DNA from: Dryomyza anilis
Lineage: Eukaryota > Arthropoda > Insecta > Diptera > Dryomyzidae
Length of the DNA: 64,000 bases
Direction of reading: 5' to 3'
NCBI GenBank assembly: GCA_951804985.1
Contig: OX638133.1
Coordinates: forward strand, 48,023,983-48,087,982
Shown here: positions 10,206 through 21,345 of the stretch, in pieces
How the letters are laid out: every line of letters begins with the position of its first letter
Numbering within the stretch: position 1 is the stretch's first letter
The notes under the pieces: generated by a model
What the model saw: the letters and a program-made list of their open reading frames with translations, nothing else
What the model was told of the DNA's origin: nothing
Databases searched by the model: none
Made by a program: the position numbers and the translations under genes

Positions 10206-12556
10206 AAACATGACTGGCAGGTTGCCAGATTCATTGTGTACGATGAAGCTATCCAATACGCAGTGGCCTCTTTTGATGGCTTCAAGTCACCTGGACCGGA
10301 TGGCATCTACCCAGTCATGCTACAGGAAGGTATAACCCAATTGCTACCATGCCTAAAGAAGATCTTTAGAGCAAGTCTCGCATGGGCATACATTCCGACA
10401 TCCTGGCGTTTAGTTAAAGTAGCCTTCATTCCTAAAGTTGTAAGAGAAGACTATTCCATAGCCAAAAGCTTCAGACCCATTAGTATGATGTCCTTCATAC
10501 TAAAGTGTCTAGAAAGACTAGTTGAGCTGCACATCAGAAAAACATCGCTGTCAAGGTACCCACTATCTAACGTGGAAAATCCTGTGAAACAGCATTGCAA
10601 CATCTGGTTGGCCGGATCGAGCATGCTTTTCAGAGGAAGATGTACGTGATGGGCATATTTGTTGACATCGAGGGTGCTTTTGATAATGCGACTTTTGATG
10701 GAATGTGTGACGCAGCTAGAAGGCATGGAATAGATGAAACATTGGTCAAATGGCTAAGGTCAATGCTAATGTTTAGGACCATCACTTCTGAGGCGGAGTG
10801 CGGTCAGTATATTATGGCAGGGGTGAATAGAGGTTGTCCTCAAGGAGGCGTTCTCTCCCCCCTGCTCTGGTGTATGCTGGTTGACTCTCTAGTCAACGAT
10901 CTCGATGGACCAGGTGTCTATTCCCAGGCCTATGCAGATGATGTTGCCATTCTTGCCACAGGCTTTTCCCTCAATGAGGTCTGTGTTAAAACACAAAACT
11001 CGTTGAACCGAATTGACAGCTGGTGTACTGCAAACGGACTTTCCGTCAACCCTCACAAAACAGGGATTGTTCTCTTCACTAGGAAAAGAATAATGACAGG
11101 ATTATCTCTACCAGTACTTAAGGGTGTCACTATTCCTCTGTCTAACGAAGTAAAATATCTGGGCTTAACTCTAGATAGTAAACTACTTTGGACAAAACAT
11201 GTTGAAAATAAAATTTCGCGAGCATTGAATGCCTTCTGGCAATGCAGAGGAATTTTTGAGAAGACATGGGGACTATCGCCGAGCAAAACCTTATGGATTT
11301 ACACGGCAATGATAAGACCGATGATATCATATGCATCGGTAGTCTGGTGGAACAAGCTGTCGCGAAAATACGTGACAACTAGTCTTGCCAAGATTCAGAG
11401 AACCGTGTGTCTGGGTGTTACGGGTGCCTTTCCCACTACACCTGGTCCAGCACTGAATGCAATCTTAAACCTACCACCACTTGACATCTTCATCAGAGGC
11501 GAAGCCATGAAAGGCTGCTGGAGACTAAAACGAGTTGGTTTCTGGTTTAATGTTCCCTGGAATATCTCTGACATTGCACTTGACACTCCATTAGACACCT
11601 GTCTACTGGAGATGCCCTCTGATGCAATGATAACAGAAATATTACCAAGACGATATTTTGAGGTCTGCCAACCTGACATTCAAGACTGGCTAACGCCTGA
11701 ATTTGAGCCAGGTGGAGAGTCACACCGCATTTTCACAGACGGCTCCAGAACCGATCAGGGATCTGGTGCTGGAGTGTTTGTGGAACCGGATGACCGCAGA
11801 CTTCACTTCCCCTTAGGCGACAATGCCTCGGTATTTCAAGCCGAAGTCTATGCTATACTTATGGCTATGGACTACATTGCGGATAATAGATGGCAGAACA
11901 GGGCTATATCAGTTTGCAGCGATAGTCAGGCTGCTCTTATGGCTTTGAACAACCAGGTCATCACATCCAAAATTGTACGTCAATGCAGATTACGTCTCAA
12001 TTGTGTTGGTAAATACAATACACTGAAACTGATTTGGGTGCCGGGCCATAAAGGAGTTTCGGGCAATGAATCATCTGACGAACTAGCACGTGCTGAATCT
12101 GAGGATAATACATTTGGACCAGAACCTGTGCTTGGACTACCTGCATATACGGGAAAATTCGTCATCAGCTCTTGGGTCGGCTCCGCACACAAGAGCAGAT
12201 GGCTGAATGAGACGAAATGCAGATTCTCCAAGCTCATGACACCGACCATAACCAAAAGATCGGCCTCGTTTCTACTTTCCTTAAGTAGAAAGGAGTGCAG
12301 AAAACTGACGGGACTTCTAACGGGACACAACGCATGTGAAAAACACATGAACGCAATCAGCCTGGCCGAAAGCGCCTTATGTTCTGCCTGCTACGAAGAA
12401 ACTGGCACCACAGAGCACTATCTCTGTGACTGTCCAGCATTTTCTAGAATTAGAAGGCAGATCTTTGGCACAGACGTGATGAGAGAGGATCAGCTTCACT
12501 CTCTATCACACAATAGCCTTCTTAGATTCAATAATGAATCTAAGAAGTATCATTAA
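10206..12556 (+). pseudogene. LINE ORF2: reverse transcriptase and RNase H, frameshifted, no endonuclease
   Basis: The RT starts in the frame that ends at 10649 (KSPGPDGIYP, FRPISMMSF). It shifts near 10580-10600, with a few residues lost, into a 653-residue frame ending at 12556. That frame has the finger/palm motif FVDIEGAFD, the catalytic YADD at residues 113-116, and RNase H at about 377-505 with Asp382, Glu417, Asp443, the GHKG His and Asp495, all present. A Cys/His cluster (CSACYEETGTTEHYLCDC) lies at 596-613. The enzyme would copy element RNA at a nicked target and degrade the template. The frameshift and missing N-terminal endonuclease make this copy non-autonomous. Confidence 0.88.
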
Positions 12557-12670
12557 AAACCAGGGAACTGGGTCACAGCACAATGGATATAACCCTGTCT
12601 GAGTGCTGTGGCTCTATTTTTTATCCCACATTAAAATAAAAAAAAAAATAAAAAAAAAAAAATTGTTATT

Positions 12671-12987
12671 ACTCAGACTAACGTCTAAGGTCAATTTTCA
12701 GAATTTTAATGCAACACAAATAAGTATATATACAGCAGTATAATCTAAGGTCAATTTTAAGAGTTTTTCTTGGTGCAATATATGTATATACGCTGAATGC
12801 ACAATGAATAAAATGTACTGGAGCAACTGTGTATAATAAGATTATTTGTATATGGGTAGATTACTGCGATAATTAACTCAAAATAGTATATAACAAAATT
12901 AGATATAAGTAAAAATTGGAGCGAATCAACTTCATTACATCTTCAACTCTGTGACAGGAAATTTAGTATAAATTAAATAAGTGTATA
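12671..12987 (+). other. Sequence between the LINE and env
   Basis: AT-rich, with two copies of TCTAAGGTCAATTTT about 60 bp apart (12686 and 12746). Close to env is a CTTCAACTCTGTGACAG pattern (near 12945) that would suit the splice acceptor normally used for errantiviral env mRNA. The acceptor is an inference. Confidence 0.35.
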
Positions 12988-15096
12988 ATGTTGGCGATAA
13001 ATTTGACTTTCCTGTTCATAATGGTGGTCAATGGAGAACTCATTTGGAGACCGACAGCGTTGGATCAACACCCACTAATTTTCGAGAGAAAGTCATATGC
13101 GTGGATTTACAACGACGAATGGACCGTGATAACAAAGTTTGTGCCGACCGATCTAAAAGAATTATTGAAGCTAACTGCCGACTTTATCACGAAGGCGCAA
13201 GATTCATGTAAGACAATGGAACAGCTTGTAGCCACAATGGAATACGTAGAGGCGTGTGGCATACCATGGAAAGAAACAGCAGCTGTCTTGACGAATGTAC
13301 AAAAAACAAGCAATCGAATTAAGGGGATGATGGAGAAGCATGATAACAGTGGCAACCATTACCAAGGAGGAAAGACAAAGCGAGCTATAGAGATAGTAGG
13401 GGAAGCTCTGCACTGGGCATTTGGAGTAATGGACCATCGTGACGAGCTTATAATAGGCAACCACCTGATGAAGTTGGTGAATAGGGAGCGCAAAACCTAT
13501 GATATGATGGAAAAACAAGTTACGGTGATGGCCAGTAATTATGATAAATTGGCCAGACCCCTGGAAGCAACGATAAAGGAGATAGAAGGGTTACAGATTG
13601 GATTGAACGCCACGCTGACGGACCTAGCCAAAATTAAAACACAGTCACAAGAAAGGAGGGCTTCGTTGGAATTCTCTATTAAAATGCTGCGGATTAAGAC
13701 AATCGTGAACACAAACCTAATTGAGCTCCAGGGTCAGCAGACCAGGGAGTTGGCTATTGTAGAAGATCTGACGCATGGGGTACTACATCCAGATATACTC
13801 GATAAGGCGATGCTGACTGAACTGACATCAGAACTGAAGTTGGCATCAGATTCCCGGTGGTTTCTAAATGATGTACTCAATGTACACATCGCGGCCCAAG
13901 TGAATACATTTGCAAGCAGCGGGTCACTAGTAGTAGTAGTAAAAATTCCTTTACCAGAGCCTACCCCGTTCATTTTGTTGAAAGTGTATGCCGTTCCATT
14001 TCCAGGCCAAAAGGGATGGGACTTGGTGGTGCAGAACGCAGGAGAGTACATAGCGACCAGCAAAAAGAAGAATAGGTACCTAAAGCTGTCAGGAGAAGAC
14101 GTGTCCCGGTGTGTGAAGCTTGCAGGGCAGTCAGCGATGAACAAAGGTGCTATACTGTGTCGAAATCCAGGAGTGGAGCTGACCAGCGGGAGTCAAAGCT
14201 GTGAGGTTGGAATGCTGAGACCAGGTGAAAGTCTGAGGGCAATCTGTAAATTTGCGGCAGTGGCTGCAAACGTGTTTTATCTGGTAAAAACCGAAACACC
14301 CAACCGATGGTTATACAGAGGACATGATGAGGGATTTGTCCTACAGTGCGGCGAAGAAGAAGCCGAAGTAAGGCTAACTGGTTTTGGATATTTCGTCCTT
14401 AGTCAGAGTTGTTCCTTGAGAAACCACGAGTTGCGGATCGCGTTCAAAAATACACCTGTGATGTGGCATGAGTTCGAAATACAACAATTCGACCACAGGG
14501 AACTTCAGGAGGCGCTGAGACTAGATGAAATAGCAGCTAACCCGAAAGAAGGAGTGAAAGAAGGAGAAGGAGCGCATATTGTTGCCATGGACCACACCAA
14601 CCTGAGAAAAGAGGTGGCTGCTGGTTATCAAAACCTTGCCAACCTGCGAGGTTGTCAGGTAAGGGTTTTACTGAACAGATGTCCGTTGTAACCGTGAGTA
14701 CCTGCGGCGTGGTTTGCATCCTTCTAATACTAGGATTATGGTGTCGAAAGCAAGCTGGACAAAGCCGTCGACGTCAAGGGGACTTCAAGGAGACTCGACT
14801 AAACGTTGCTGGATTTTCGAGCAGCAAGACCGTTGCATTCGAAGTACAAATCCAATGCACCAGCGGGAAAAGTTCTATTTGAGCCCACCCAGGGAACTAT
14901 AAAGGCATACGAGGAAGAAGAATATTTTAAAACAGAGGCACCGGTGAGACTGTGGCAACGAGAAGTAACTCAACAAGCCACACGCAACTTACAGAGGACA
15001 CTGGAGCAATTACAAAAGGAAATAGAAGACAACCATGAGGTAAACAACGGCAATAATGAGACAACAACGGCAATAGTACACAAAAACGATGATTAA
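12988..15096 (+). pseudogene. env: Errantivirus env (F-type fusion glycoprotein), frameshifted near its membrane anchor
   Basis: A 567-codon frame from the ATG at 12988 opens with a hydrophobic signal peptide (residues 1-17). A basic furin-type site KTKR lies at residues 129-132 and is followed by an apolar fusion-peptide-like stretch, the arrangement of baculovirus-F-like envelope proteins found in errantiviruses. The frame ends at 14691 before a transmembrane segment. A strong one (about 14 apolar residues followed by LWCRKQ) appears in a different frame at about 14690-14760. A polar cytoplasmic-tail-like stretch resumes in the original frame from about 14820 to 15096. Two offsetting shifts therefore isolate the anchor. 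The intact protein would mediate membrane fusion; this copy should not encode an anchored product unless RNA processing joins the parts. Confidence 0.85.
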
Positions 15097-15205
15097 TAAG
15101 CAGGAAGGCGAACGTATATATGTGTATGTAGTAAGAATAGAGTAAGTTAGTATATGGAGGTTTGAAGTGATATAAGAAAAGAAAAGAAAAAATTTTTTTT
15201 TTTTC

Positions 15206-15222
15206 TAAGGGGGGAGGAATTT
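15206..15222 (+). other. Polypurine tract
   Basis: AAGGGGGGAGGAATT lies directly before the 3' LTR, the position and composition expected for the plus-strand primer of reverse transcription. Confidence 0.8.
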
Positions 15223-15883
15223 TGAGTGTCAATATAATGGCAGTCAGTCATTTGAACACATTTCTCCTAAGTCAGATGACAGTCAGTCATTTGAATACAC
15301 TTTTCCTATTGAGCATCTCTTGCTGTTCATTAATTTAGGTTGCTAACATATTTTAATAATATATTGTGCAATTGTTATTGAAAACAAAAGCATGCCATTT
15401 TCAATATGGGTTAACAACGCACTTGTTGTTGTTGTTAAAACATGCGGCGAAAATATACAATGTCAGCACTAGTGACTGCGAACCCAATTCGCGGCAGCGT
15501 TAAGCGGTTGAATTGTAAACAAATATGCACGCAATAAAACTACCTGGTAGACAAAGAAACTCATGACGACTTTAAATTAAGGTTATCATGAGTTAATGAA
15601 TTTTTGTATGAGTTGCGTTTTTTCTCACGGTCAGGGTTAAGAACTCTGGCGAAATGTGAAATTAAAGAAAAACAGCAAGAGATGTTTGGGAAAGTAGCAT
15701 TGAAACTTAGTTTAAGTATTAGTATATAAGCTTTAGTTATTTAGTTCTTAAGAGAGTAGTTATTAGATTAAGAAGTGAGTCCAAGAAGGAAATAACAATT
15801 ATAAAAAGGATAACTTGAAATGAAGTAAGTGTTATTATTTATTAAATGTCTTATTTTTAGGTGATAAAATAGGGACATTAACA
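15223..15883 (+). repeat. 3' LTR of the errantivirus
   Basis: 661 bp, TGAGTGTC...ACATTAACA, nearly identical to 2352-3025. I see about six substitutions and a deletion of about 13 bp after CCAAGAAG (near 15787). The low divergence dates integration as recent relative to the damage in the coding regions. Confidence 0.93.
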
Positions 15884-16250
15884 CTGTCCACCGCATTTCC
15901 TGGATTACGGTGATATAATATCTTTCCAGGAAATCAACCATAATATGAATAATAGTACCTTCCCTATTAAGGGTTTAGACGGAATCGTACGTTTGCGTGA
16001 GTTGACATCGTGTTTTCGGGTGGGTATCCCAGGCATGTTGTCTGTTTTCGTGGATCGGCTTTTTTATATGGCAGGTTACAAGCTCAACCCCCATTTTGAA
16101 GGACCAATATCCCTGTCTCGTTTGTGCCCGACCAGACCACCCCGGGGATAAAACCCGATCTTCAACTGGTATCTCGGGTTAACGGAGTTCACCATCGCGA
16201 TGGTGAGACTAGGAATTGTATATATGGTGAGCTAACAGGAATCAGTTTAC
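15884..16250 (-). pseudogene. RTE-like LINE 5' region and endonuclease start, split by the provirus
   Basis: Read on the minus strand this contains an endonuclease-type motif (ITVIQEMRWT) that runs up to the provirus junction. The sequence then continues beyond the other LTR at 2351. The upstream part near 16200 resembles a LINE 5' leader. It is broken by stops, and a 68-codon plus-strand frame at 15945-16151 is a shadow. This segment plus 1560-2351 form one older LINE copy into which the provirus integrated. Confidence 0.7.
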
Positions 16251-16384
16251 TAAATTGCGCATGCACTACACTATTCTATTTCGTAGGTAATCAAATTTGA
16301 AGTAAACACTTTTTATTACTTTGTATTATGAACGTAGTCAAATTTTAATTTAATCCAAATTTAAACATGTCGATTGCTTTTTAA
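16251..16384. other. AT-rich spacer
   Basis: Sequence between the LINE leader and the minisatellite. Nothing recognised. Confidence 0.3.
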
Positions 16385-16502
16385 AATTATTTATTTTATG
16401 TAAGCATTATTTATTTTATGTAAGCATTATTTATTTTATGTAAGCATTATTTATTTTATGTAAGTATTATTTATTTTATGTAAGCATTATGTATTTCATG
16501 AA
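16385..16502 (+). repeat. 20 bp tandem repeat, about 6 copies
   Basis: The unit ATTATTTATTTTATGTAAGC repeats head to tail. The first copies are almost identical and the last two carry substitutions (GTAAGT; ATGTATTTCATG). Confidence 0.9.
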
Positions 16503-16684
16503 TACGTTGATCAATATTTTCTTACTTTCGAAATTTGTGGTTAAGTGGTTAAGAAGAGGTTGGATTATATATAGAATATATGAAATGTTCCAGCATGGGT
16601 ACTAGTTATATAATTTTGTTAGTGATTATTTAAAAAAATATATACTTAAATATTGGTAAAATATTACTAAAATATTTTTTTTGT

Positions 16685-18560
16685 TCTGCCTACTACTAAT
16701 CCTCCACTGTATGGTGAGAGAGTATTGTTTCTTCTCAGGGCTTCTTTCCGTCATGTATTTGGGAACATGAGTCGATCGAAGGAAAGTGGTGTCTTACTAG
16801 CATCAAATCATAGAGAGACCATCTCCTAACTGGAAGCTAAACTTCCATTGGATACCAGATCTTTGAATACATAGGGTGGTTTTCCGATGTATAGGTGAGT
16901 AGGAAAAGGAATAATAAGGCAAAAGAGGCTGACAATCCAATGGCGATTCTGGCGTTTTCTCTTCCTCAGCTACCACAACAAGTCGCGATATATCGGTGGA
17001 GGCTAATCCGACTGATCGTTCGCTGCTGCTCTGGTGGCTGCCTATTCACCTGAAAAAGACAAGAAGTTTGAAACCTTCACTACTACGGCACTCCCAGAAC
17101 TCGACAGTCTTTCACGAGCAAAAGCACTGCGCATCCTGTTCCGGAGCGGCTGCGGATAAACTGGCTATTATTGGCAAACTGGGGAAAGAGCAAAAGATGA
17201 AAGATGCAGAAGTAAATACTGCAACTTTGGCGGCTAGTCATCACCAGTGTTGACAGTGCAAACGTAAGAAGCTATGAGATGATTGATGGCATCTTAAAGG
17301 TGCTGCGCTCGTCTCAAGCCAATTTCGATTGGATTGCCGCAGTCGTTGCTATAGGTTTGAGACTCAGGCTTGAAGTTCATGCTATTGATCATAATTTGTC
17401 ATGGGCATTGCATTCATTCTTCATGTAATTACTGTCAAGGCCTGTGTGAAGTTCGGAAGCGACAAGTAAGTCAGGCATGTGTCTATCCCGATATACTGAG
17501 TTATGGTAGTCAAGCTTGTAACAAGCTTGTAACAAGCCTGGCACTTTTGTTGTTTCATGCTGAACGAAAGGTGTTCTCCTCTCTGTCGGTGAGAAACCAT
17601 AGAAAAACTGAAGTGGGTACGATTCAGACAGGAACTTTAGAATTCCCTTACGATTCCTGTCAGAACTCGTACAAAAGAAAGTATTGAGAGGTCCGTTCAC
17701 GACATGAACGATGCCATAAATGCTAGTTTTGTACGAAAATCTCCGGTCCGAAAAACGGTATCGTGACCTCGCGTTCTTTGGAACGCTTGTCTTGACATGT
17801 TGTGCAAAGATTCCAGAAAGCTTTTAAATAGGGCCCTAATGCACAATTTAGACTCTGACTGGTTTCTTTCTGAAGTGCGACTAGCAGATTTGCTGAAGTT
17901 TCTTAAAAGACACCGAACTGCCTGACTGAACTCACTGCAGAAACTCGTATAATAATAATAATAGTTTGGCACTACAATCCTATAAGAACTTAGGCTGAGC
18001 TCTCTCACCATTTTGAGCTGTGCGTGTTATATTTGTACTCCAAGTGGTGGGATCTACAATTTATTGCCGAATCCGAACGACGGGTGAGAGCTTTTTCATA
18101 GGCAATGTTTTACTCTCGTAGGTTTGCCATTTACTGCCTAGAGGTAGCGTGGTATAGAAATCTGTTTCTATTAAAAGATGTTCTTAGCCCGAGTCCAGGC
18201 TTGAGCAGTGGCATTTCGGCTCGCAATCCAATGCACTAACCACGTAATGCACTAACTCGTATACTGAGTCTAAAAGGCACTAACTAGAGGCAATAAGTGT
18301 CCTAGTTGAGACTCACTTTCCGGGAATGCAAGAAGAATTTGCTACCATGCCCAAAGAAGATCTTTAAAGCAAGTCCCGCATGGGCATACAATCCGACATC
18401 CTGGCGTTTAGTTAAAGTTGTATTCATTCCTAAAGTAGGAAGAGAAGACTATTCTATAGCCAAAAGCTTCCGATCCATTAGTATGATGTCCTTCATACCA
18501 AAGTGTATAGAAAGACTAGTAGAGTTGCACATCCAAAAAACATTAGTATCAAGGTTAAAA
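16685..18560 (+). mobile_element. Second, older LOA-like LINE fragment, interrupted by a SINE
   Basis: 16685-17110 aligns with ORF1 of the copy at 9655-10100 (CTAATCCTCCACTGTATGGT; GTCGATCGAAGGAAAGTGGT). 18330-18555 aligns with RT sequence at 10345-10555 (GACATCCTGGCGTTTAGTTA). The region between, 17110-17945, is less AT-rich and coding-like but full of stops, and probably represents the ORF1-to-RT stretch deleted from the younger copy. I cannot name domains there. A SINE occupies 17950-18245. No ends or target duplication are visible. Confidence 0.75.
17950..18245 (-). mobile_element. tRNA-derived SINE inside the older LOA LINE
   Basis: Minus-strand copy. The ATT-type tail (AATAATAATAATAG) is at 17950, the body contains the complement of GCTCAAAATGGTGAGAGAGC, and a degraded tRNA-like head lies near 18200-18245. 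It is more diverged than the copies at 52294 and 63264. Confidence 0.85.
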
Positions 18561-19734
18561 TAAGGTTAGTGTAAGGTTAGTATATTGATCACGGTTAGTA
18601 TAAGATTAAAAAATGTTTAGAACTAATATATCTTTAAAAATACATACCTAAATTTGTACAATGGGCGTTGAAAACTTTTCTGCAGGTGTGCAAAATAAAA
18701 ATAAAATCAAAAAATGCTTTATTTTAATAAAACATGTTAAGTAAATATATATGTGTTTGGTATCATTTTAAGAAATCTATCTGGCGAATATAAGGACAAT
18801 CTGTATATAGTTTCTAACCACTTTTCTTTTAAAAAGAAAAAGATATCAAATAATAATGTGGCAAAAAAACTTTAAATTTGATTAATTGTATCTAAATAAG
18901 TATTAATCTTATCATCATGAATCTTATACCAAATATACACCAATTTTATGTACTTGTGCTTAATTAAATCATTTTTAAGAATATATAATGTGAGATATAA
19001 CGGTTTTAATCTAAGTCGCTTTAAAAAAAGAGTATTTTTGGAAAAAAATCCTGTCCTGCACATTACATTGCCGGGCAAAAAATAAGTTAGGGTCAAAAAT
19101 ATGAAGAAATAATTTGTCATTAAAATTGCTTACTTAAATTTTGACTTTGGACTTAGAAAACTTTTCTGCAGGGGTAAAAAAAAATAATAACTTTAACTTT
19201 GACCAGTGTTGCCAGATTAGTTTTATATATATTTTGGATAATTTTTATAGTTTAAAAGATTTTCAATAATGTTATCTATCAAAAAAATATAAGAAAAGTA
19301 CATGTTACTGAAGAAAAAAAAATATTACAGAGATTTGCGTATAAGTCTAATTTTCCAAAAAAAATTGAAAACAAAAAAAATCGACTTTAAAATTGTATAT
19401 TTACTGAACCACATGAGATATTTAAAAACGGTTTTCAGTTTATGATTTATGTGTTAATTGTTTATAAATGGATTTTTGGATTTATTTATGGATTAATTAA
19501 AATTATTAAAACAGTGCGATGATTTTTTAACTAAAAATAAGTTTCTATGTTTAATAAAAAAACATATAAAATTTCAATTTAAGAAGGTTTGAAAAAATAT
19601 GTAAACTATGGAGAAATCTAAAAATGATACATAAAAGTGTTAAAAATATCGCACTATTTTACTACACTCAAAAGAAAACTTGTGTATTTTTACGATCATA
19701 AATCGAGGCAACTTGTTTCCTCGTTTTATAGAAA
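18561..19734. other. AT-rich DNA, no feature
   Basis: It begins with a short GGTTAGTRTAAGGTTAG-like run (18555-18610). Two stretches near 18660 and 19140 share GAAAACTTTTCTGCAGG, so a weak internal duplication is present. Short frames here are AT-biased and not convincing. Confidence 0.4.
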
Positions 19735-19825
19735 TTTCCCGGGTGCCCGGGAACATAAACTACCCGGGTAATAGGGGTTTTACCCAGGCTTTCAAGAGTC
19801 CGGGTACCCGAGCAACTCGAAAATG
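19735..19825. repeat. CCCGGGT-rich palindromic cluster
   Basis: A GC island in AT-rich DNA with TCCCGGGTGCCCGGGA, ACCCGGGTAA, TTACCCAGG and CCGGGTACCCG within about 90 bp. The motifs are self-complementary and could form nested hairpins. No protein frame. It may be the end of a transposable element, but I find no partner end. Confidence 0.5.
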
Positions 19826-19912
19826 ATCGTATGAAATCGAGAGCTCTGCTTTATTGTCGCATACTTAAAATGAATCTCTAATGTTTAAATTAAAACACTA
19901 AGAATTAACAAT

Positions 19913-20573
19913 ATATGAGGCATTCTTTTTCAAATCGAACGCATTTTGGATTTGCTTTCAATTTTTTTAATGGATTGCTTATTGAAAATGAGCCCACCCA
20001 TATTTTTATTTTTTTGCTTTTTGTCATAGGTTTGAAAATACAGGGTGTTTAACAAATTAAAATATGACGCATGCACCTTTATTAAAAATTATATAACTTT
20101 GCATCTGTGCATCGTATAGCGTCAAGTTTGGTCTCATTTTGAAGGTAATAGAATTTTCTTTATTGCCCTGTACAAATTTAATATATTTTTAATTATCATG
20201 TAACTTGTATAAGCAATTAAAATGTTTAAGGACATTTTACTAAATGAGAGGTATTTTTAATTTTTTAAAAATTAAGACTATCATATTCCTCGTTAAATTC
20301 TATATAAAAAACATTCTTTTGTTGGGTGGTAATTTGTGCACATCTTTATGAAAAATATTTTTTTGTTCAAACGGCTTTGCGCATTTTTAAAAAAGGTCCA
20401 TGCGTCATATTTTCATTTTTTAAACACCCTGTATATTCAAACCTATTGACAAAAAGCAAAAAATATGGATGGGCTTAATTTCAATAAGCAATCCATAAAA
20501 AAAATTGAAGCAAATCCAAAGAATCAGAAATATTTCGTGTTCGATTTGAAAAAGAATGCCTCATATGTGTAAA
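19913..20573. mobile_element. Fold-back element with arms of about 170 bp
   Basis: Left arm 19913-20083 and right arm 20397-20573 are inverted copies. They share ATGAGGCATTCTTTTTCAAA, GCTTTTTGTCA, CAGGGTGTTTAA and the complement of ATGACGCATG. The right arm has a short extra stretch (GAATCAGAAATATTTCG). The loop of about 310 bp has no frame. This fits a hairpin-type MITE; the class is not determined because no target duplication is clear. Confidence 0.8.
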
Positions 20574-20619
20574 ATTAAACATTCATATGTGTAAAATTAC
20601 TCTTTTTTTAGTACAAACA

Positions 20620-21345
20620 TTAAATGTGTAAAATTAGACATTTCTAAAATTAAACGTGTGTAAAATTTCAAGATGGTATTTGACGGAGTCATATTAAAAA
20701 AATCCAAAATCAGATATATCCCAAATTTCGAAAATTTTCGAAAAAATTGACTATACTGAAAAATCAAGTTTGAAGAAACTGCCATCATTTTCGGAATCAG
20801 CGTTAAAAATACATTTAAAACTTGTTTCATATTTTATTTTCCCAAAATTAGGGGAACATATAAATACTTAAAAATTTGGATAATTTATTATTAATTTGAA
20901 TCCGTCAAAATACCATCATGAAATTTTTCACGAATATTTATAATAAATCAATACAAAATTTAGAAATTTTTCAGATTTTTCAAAAGAGTCCTTTTTAAGG
21001 ACATACAATTTGAAGTGCAAGGATAATTACCACATGTCCAGGCAAAGGAGATATAACTTAAATTTTTTAAAAGCATATTTTATTAGCTTTCAAATGACAC
21101 CTCGACGGGGTTTTTTAGCATATCTCGATAATTAGATATTTTAATACGAACAATCTACAAAAGTGTTTTTTGGTTCATTTTGTGTAACTTTGGATTACTG
21201 TATCTCAGAATAAAGATGTCCGAAAAAATTCAAAAATAATTGACCAAAACATTTCAATTGACCCTTACATAATAAAATTTAACCAAAATCCAAGTGCTTT
21301 AAATCTTATAGTTGACTTGATTTGGTAAATATAGTGTGGAAATGT
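20620..21345. mobile_element. Diverged member of the CCACACCAAATC fold-back family
   Basis: An inverted repeat around about 20790 (GATGGTATTTGACGG against the complement of CCGTCAAAATACCATC). The right side then follows 31600-31880 in order (GAAGTGCAAGGATAATTACC, TTAGCTTTCAAATGACACC, ACTGTATCTC). It ends at TGATTTGGTAAATATAGTGT, a decayed version of the family end. The left end appears truncated. Confidence 0.6.

Larger units (their letters stand above)
9266..12660 (+). mobile_element. LOA-like non-LTR retrotransposon, internally deleted
   Basis: A 3.4 kb LINE with a 5' end at about 9266, a poly(A) tail ending at 12660 and a clean target duplication (AATTGTTATT at 9256-9265 and 12661-12670). 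It has ORF1-like sequence, reverse transcriptase, an RNase H domain and a C-terminal Cys/His cluster, but no endonuclease: ORF1 sequence runs directly into the start of the RT domain near 10210. The combination of RT motifs and RNase H points to the LOA (or related R1/I) group; the clade is from memory. Because both ends and the target duplication are intact, the deletion probably predates insertion and the copy moved with another element's enzyme. It lies inside the provirus, so it is younger. Confidence 0.9.
2352..15883 (+). mobile_element. Errantivirus (gypsy-like LTR retroelement) provirus, defective
   Basis: Two LTRs in direct orientation enclose, in order, a primer-binding site, gag, an integrase-bearing pol remnant, an env gene and a polypurine tract, the organisation of insect errantiviruses (Metaviridae). 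The whole is 13.5 kb instead of the usual 7-8 kb because it holds a 3.4 kb LINE (9266-12660) and about 3.4 kb of other DNA between pol and env, although protease, reverse transcriptase and most of RNase H are deleted. The two LTRs differ at only a handful of bases plus one deletion of about 13 bp, so integration is recent. It sits inside a LINE endonuclease. The flanks read TTGT at the left and CTGT at the right, a plausible but imperfect 4 bp target duplication. Confidence 0.92.

Noticed and set aside
9722..10256. Minus-strand frames of 103 and 163 codons over ORF1 of the LINE
   Set aside because: They are antisense shadows of a plus-strand LINE whose ends and target duplication are clear.
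13107..14144. Minus-strand frames opposite env
   Set aside because: Shadows of the long env frame, which has a signal peptide and furin site.
15945..16151. 68-codon plus frame after the provirus
   Set aside because: The minus strand of the same stretch is LINE endonuclease leader; the plus frame is a shadow.
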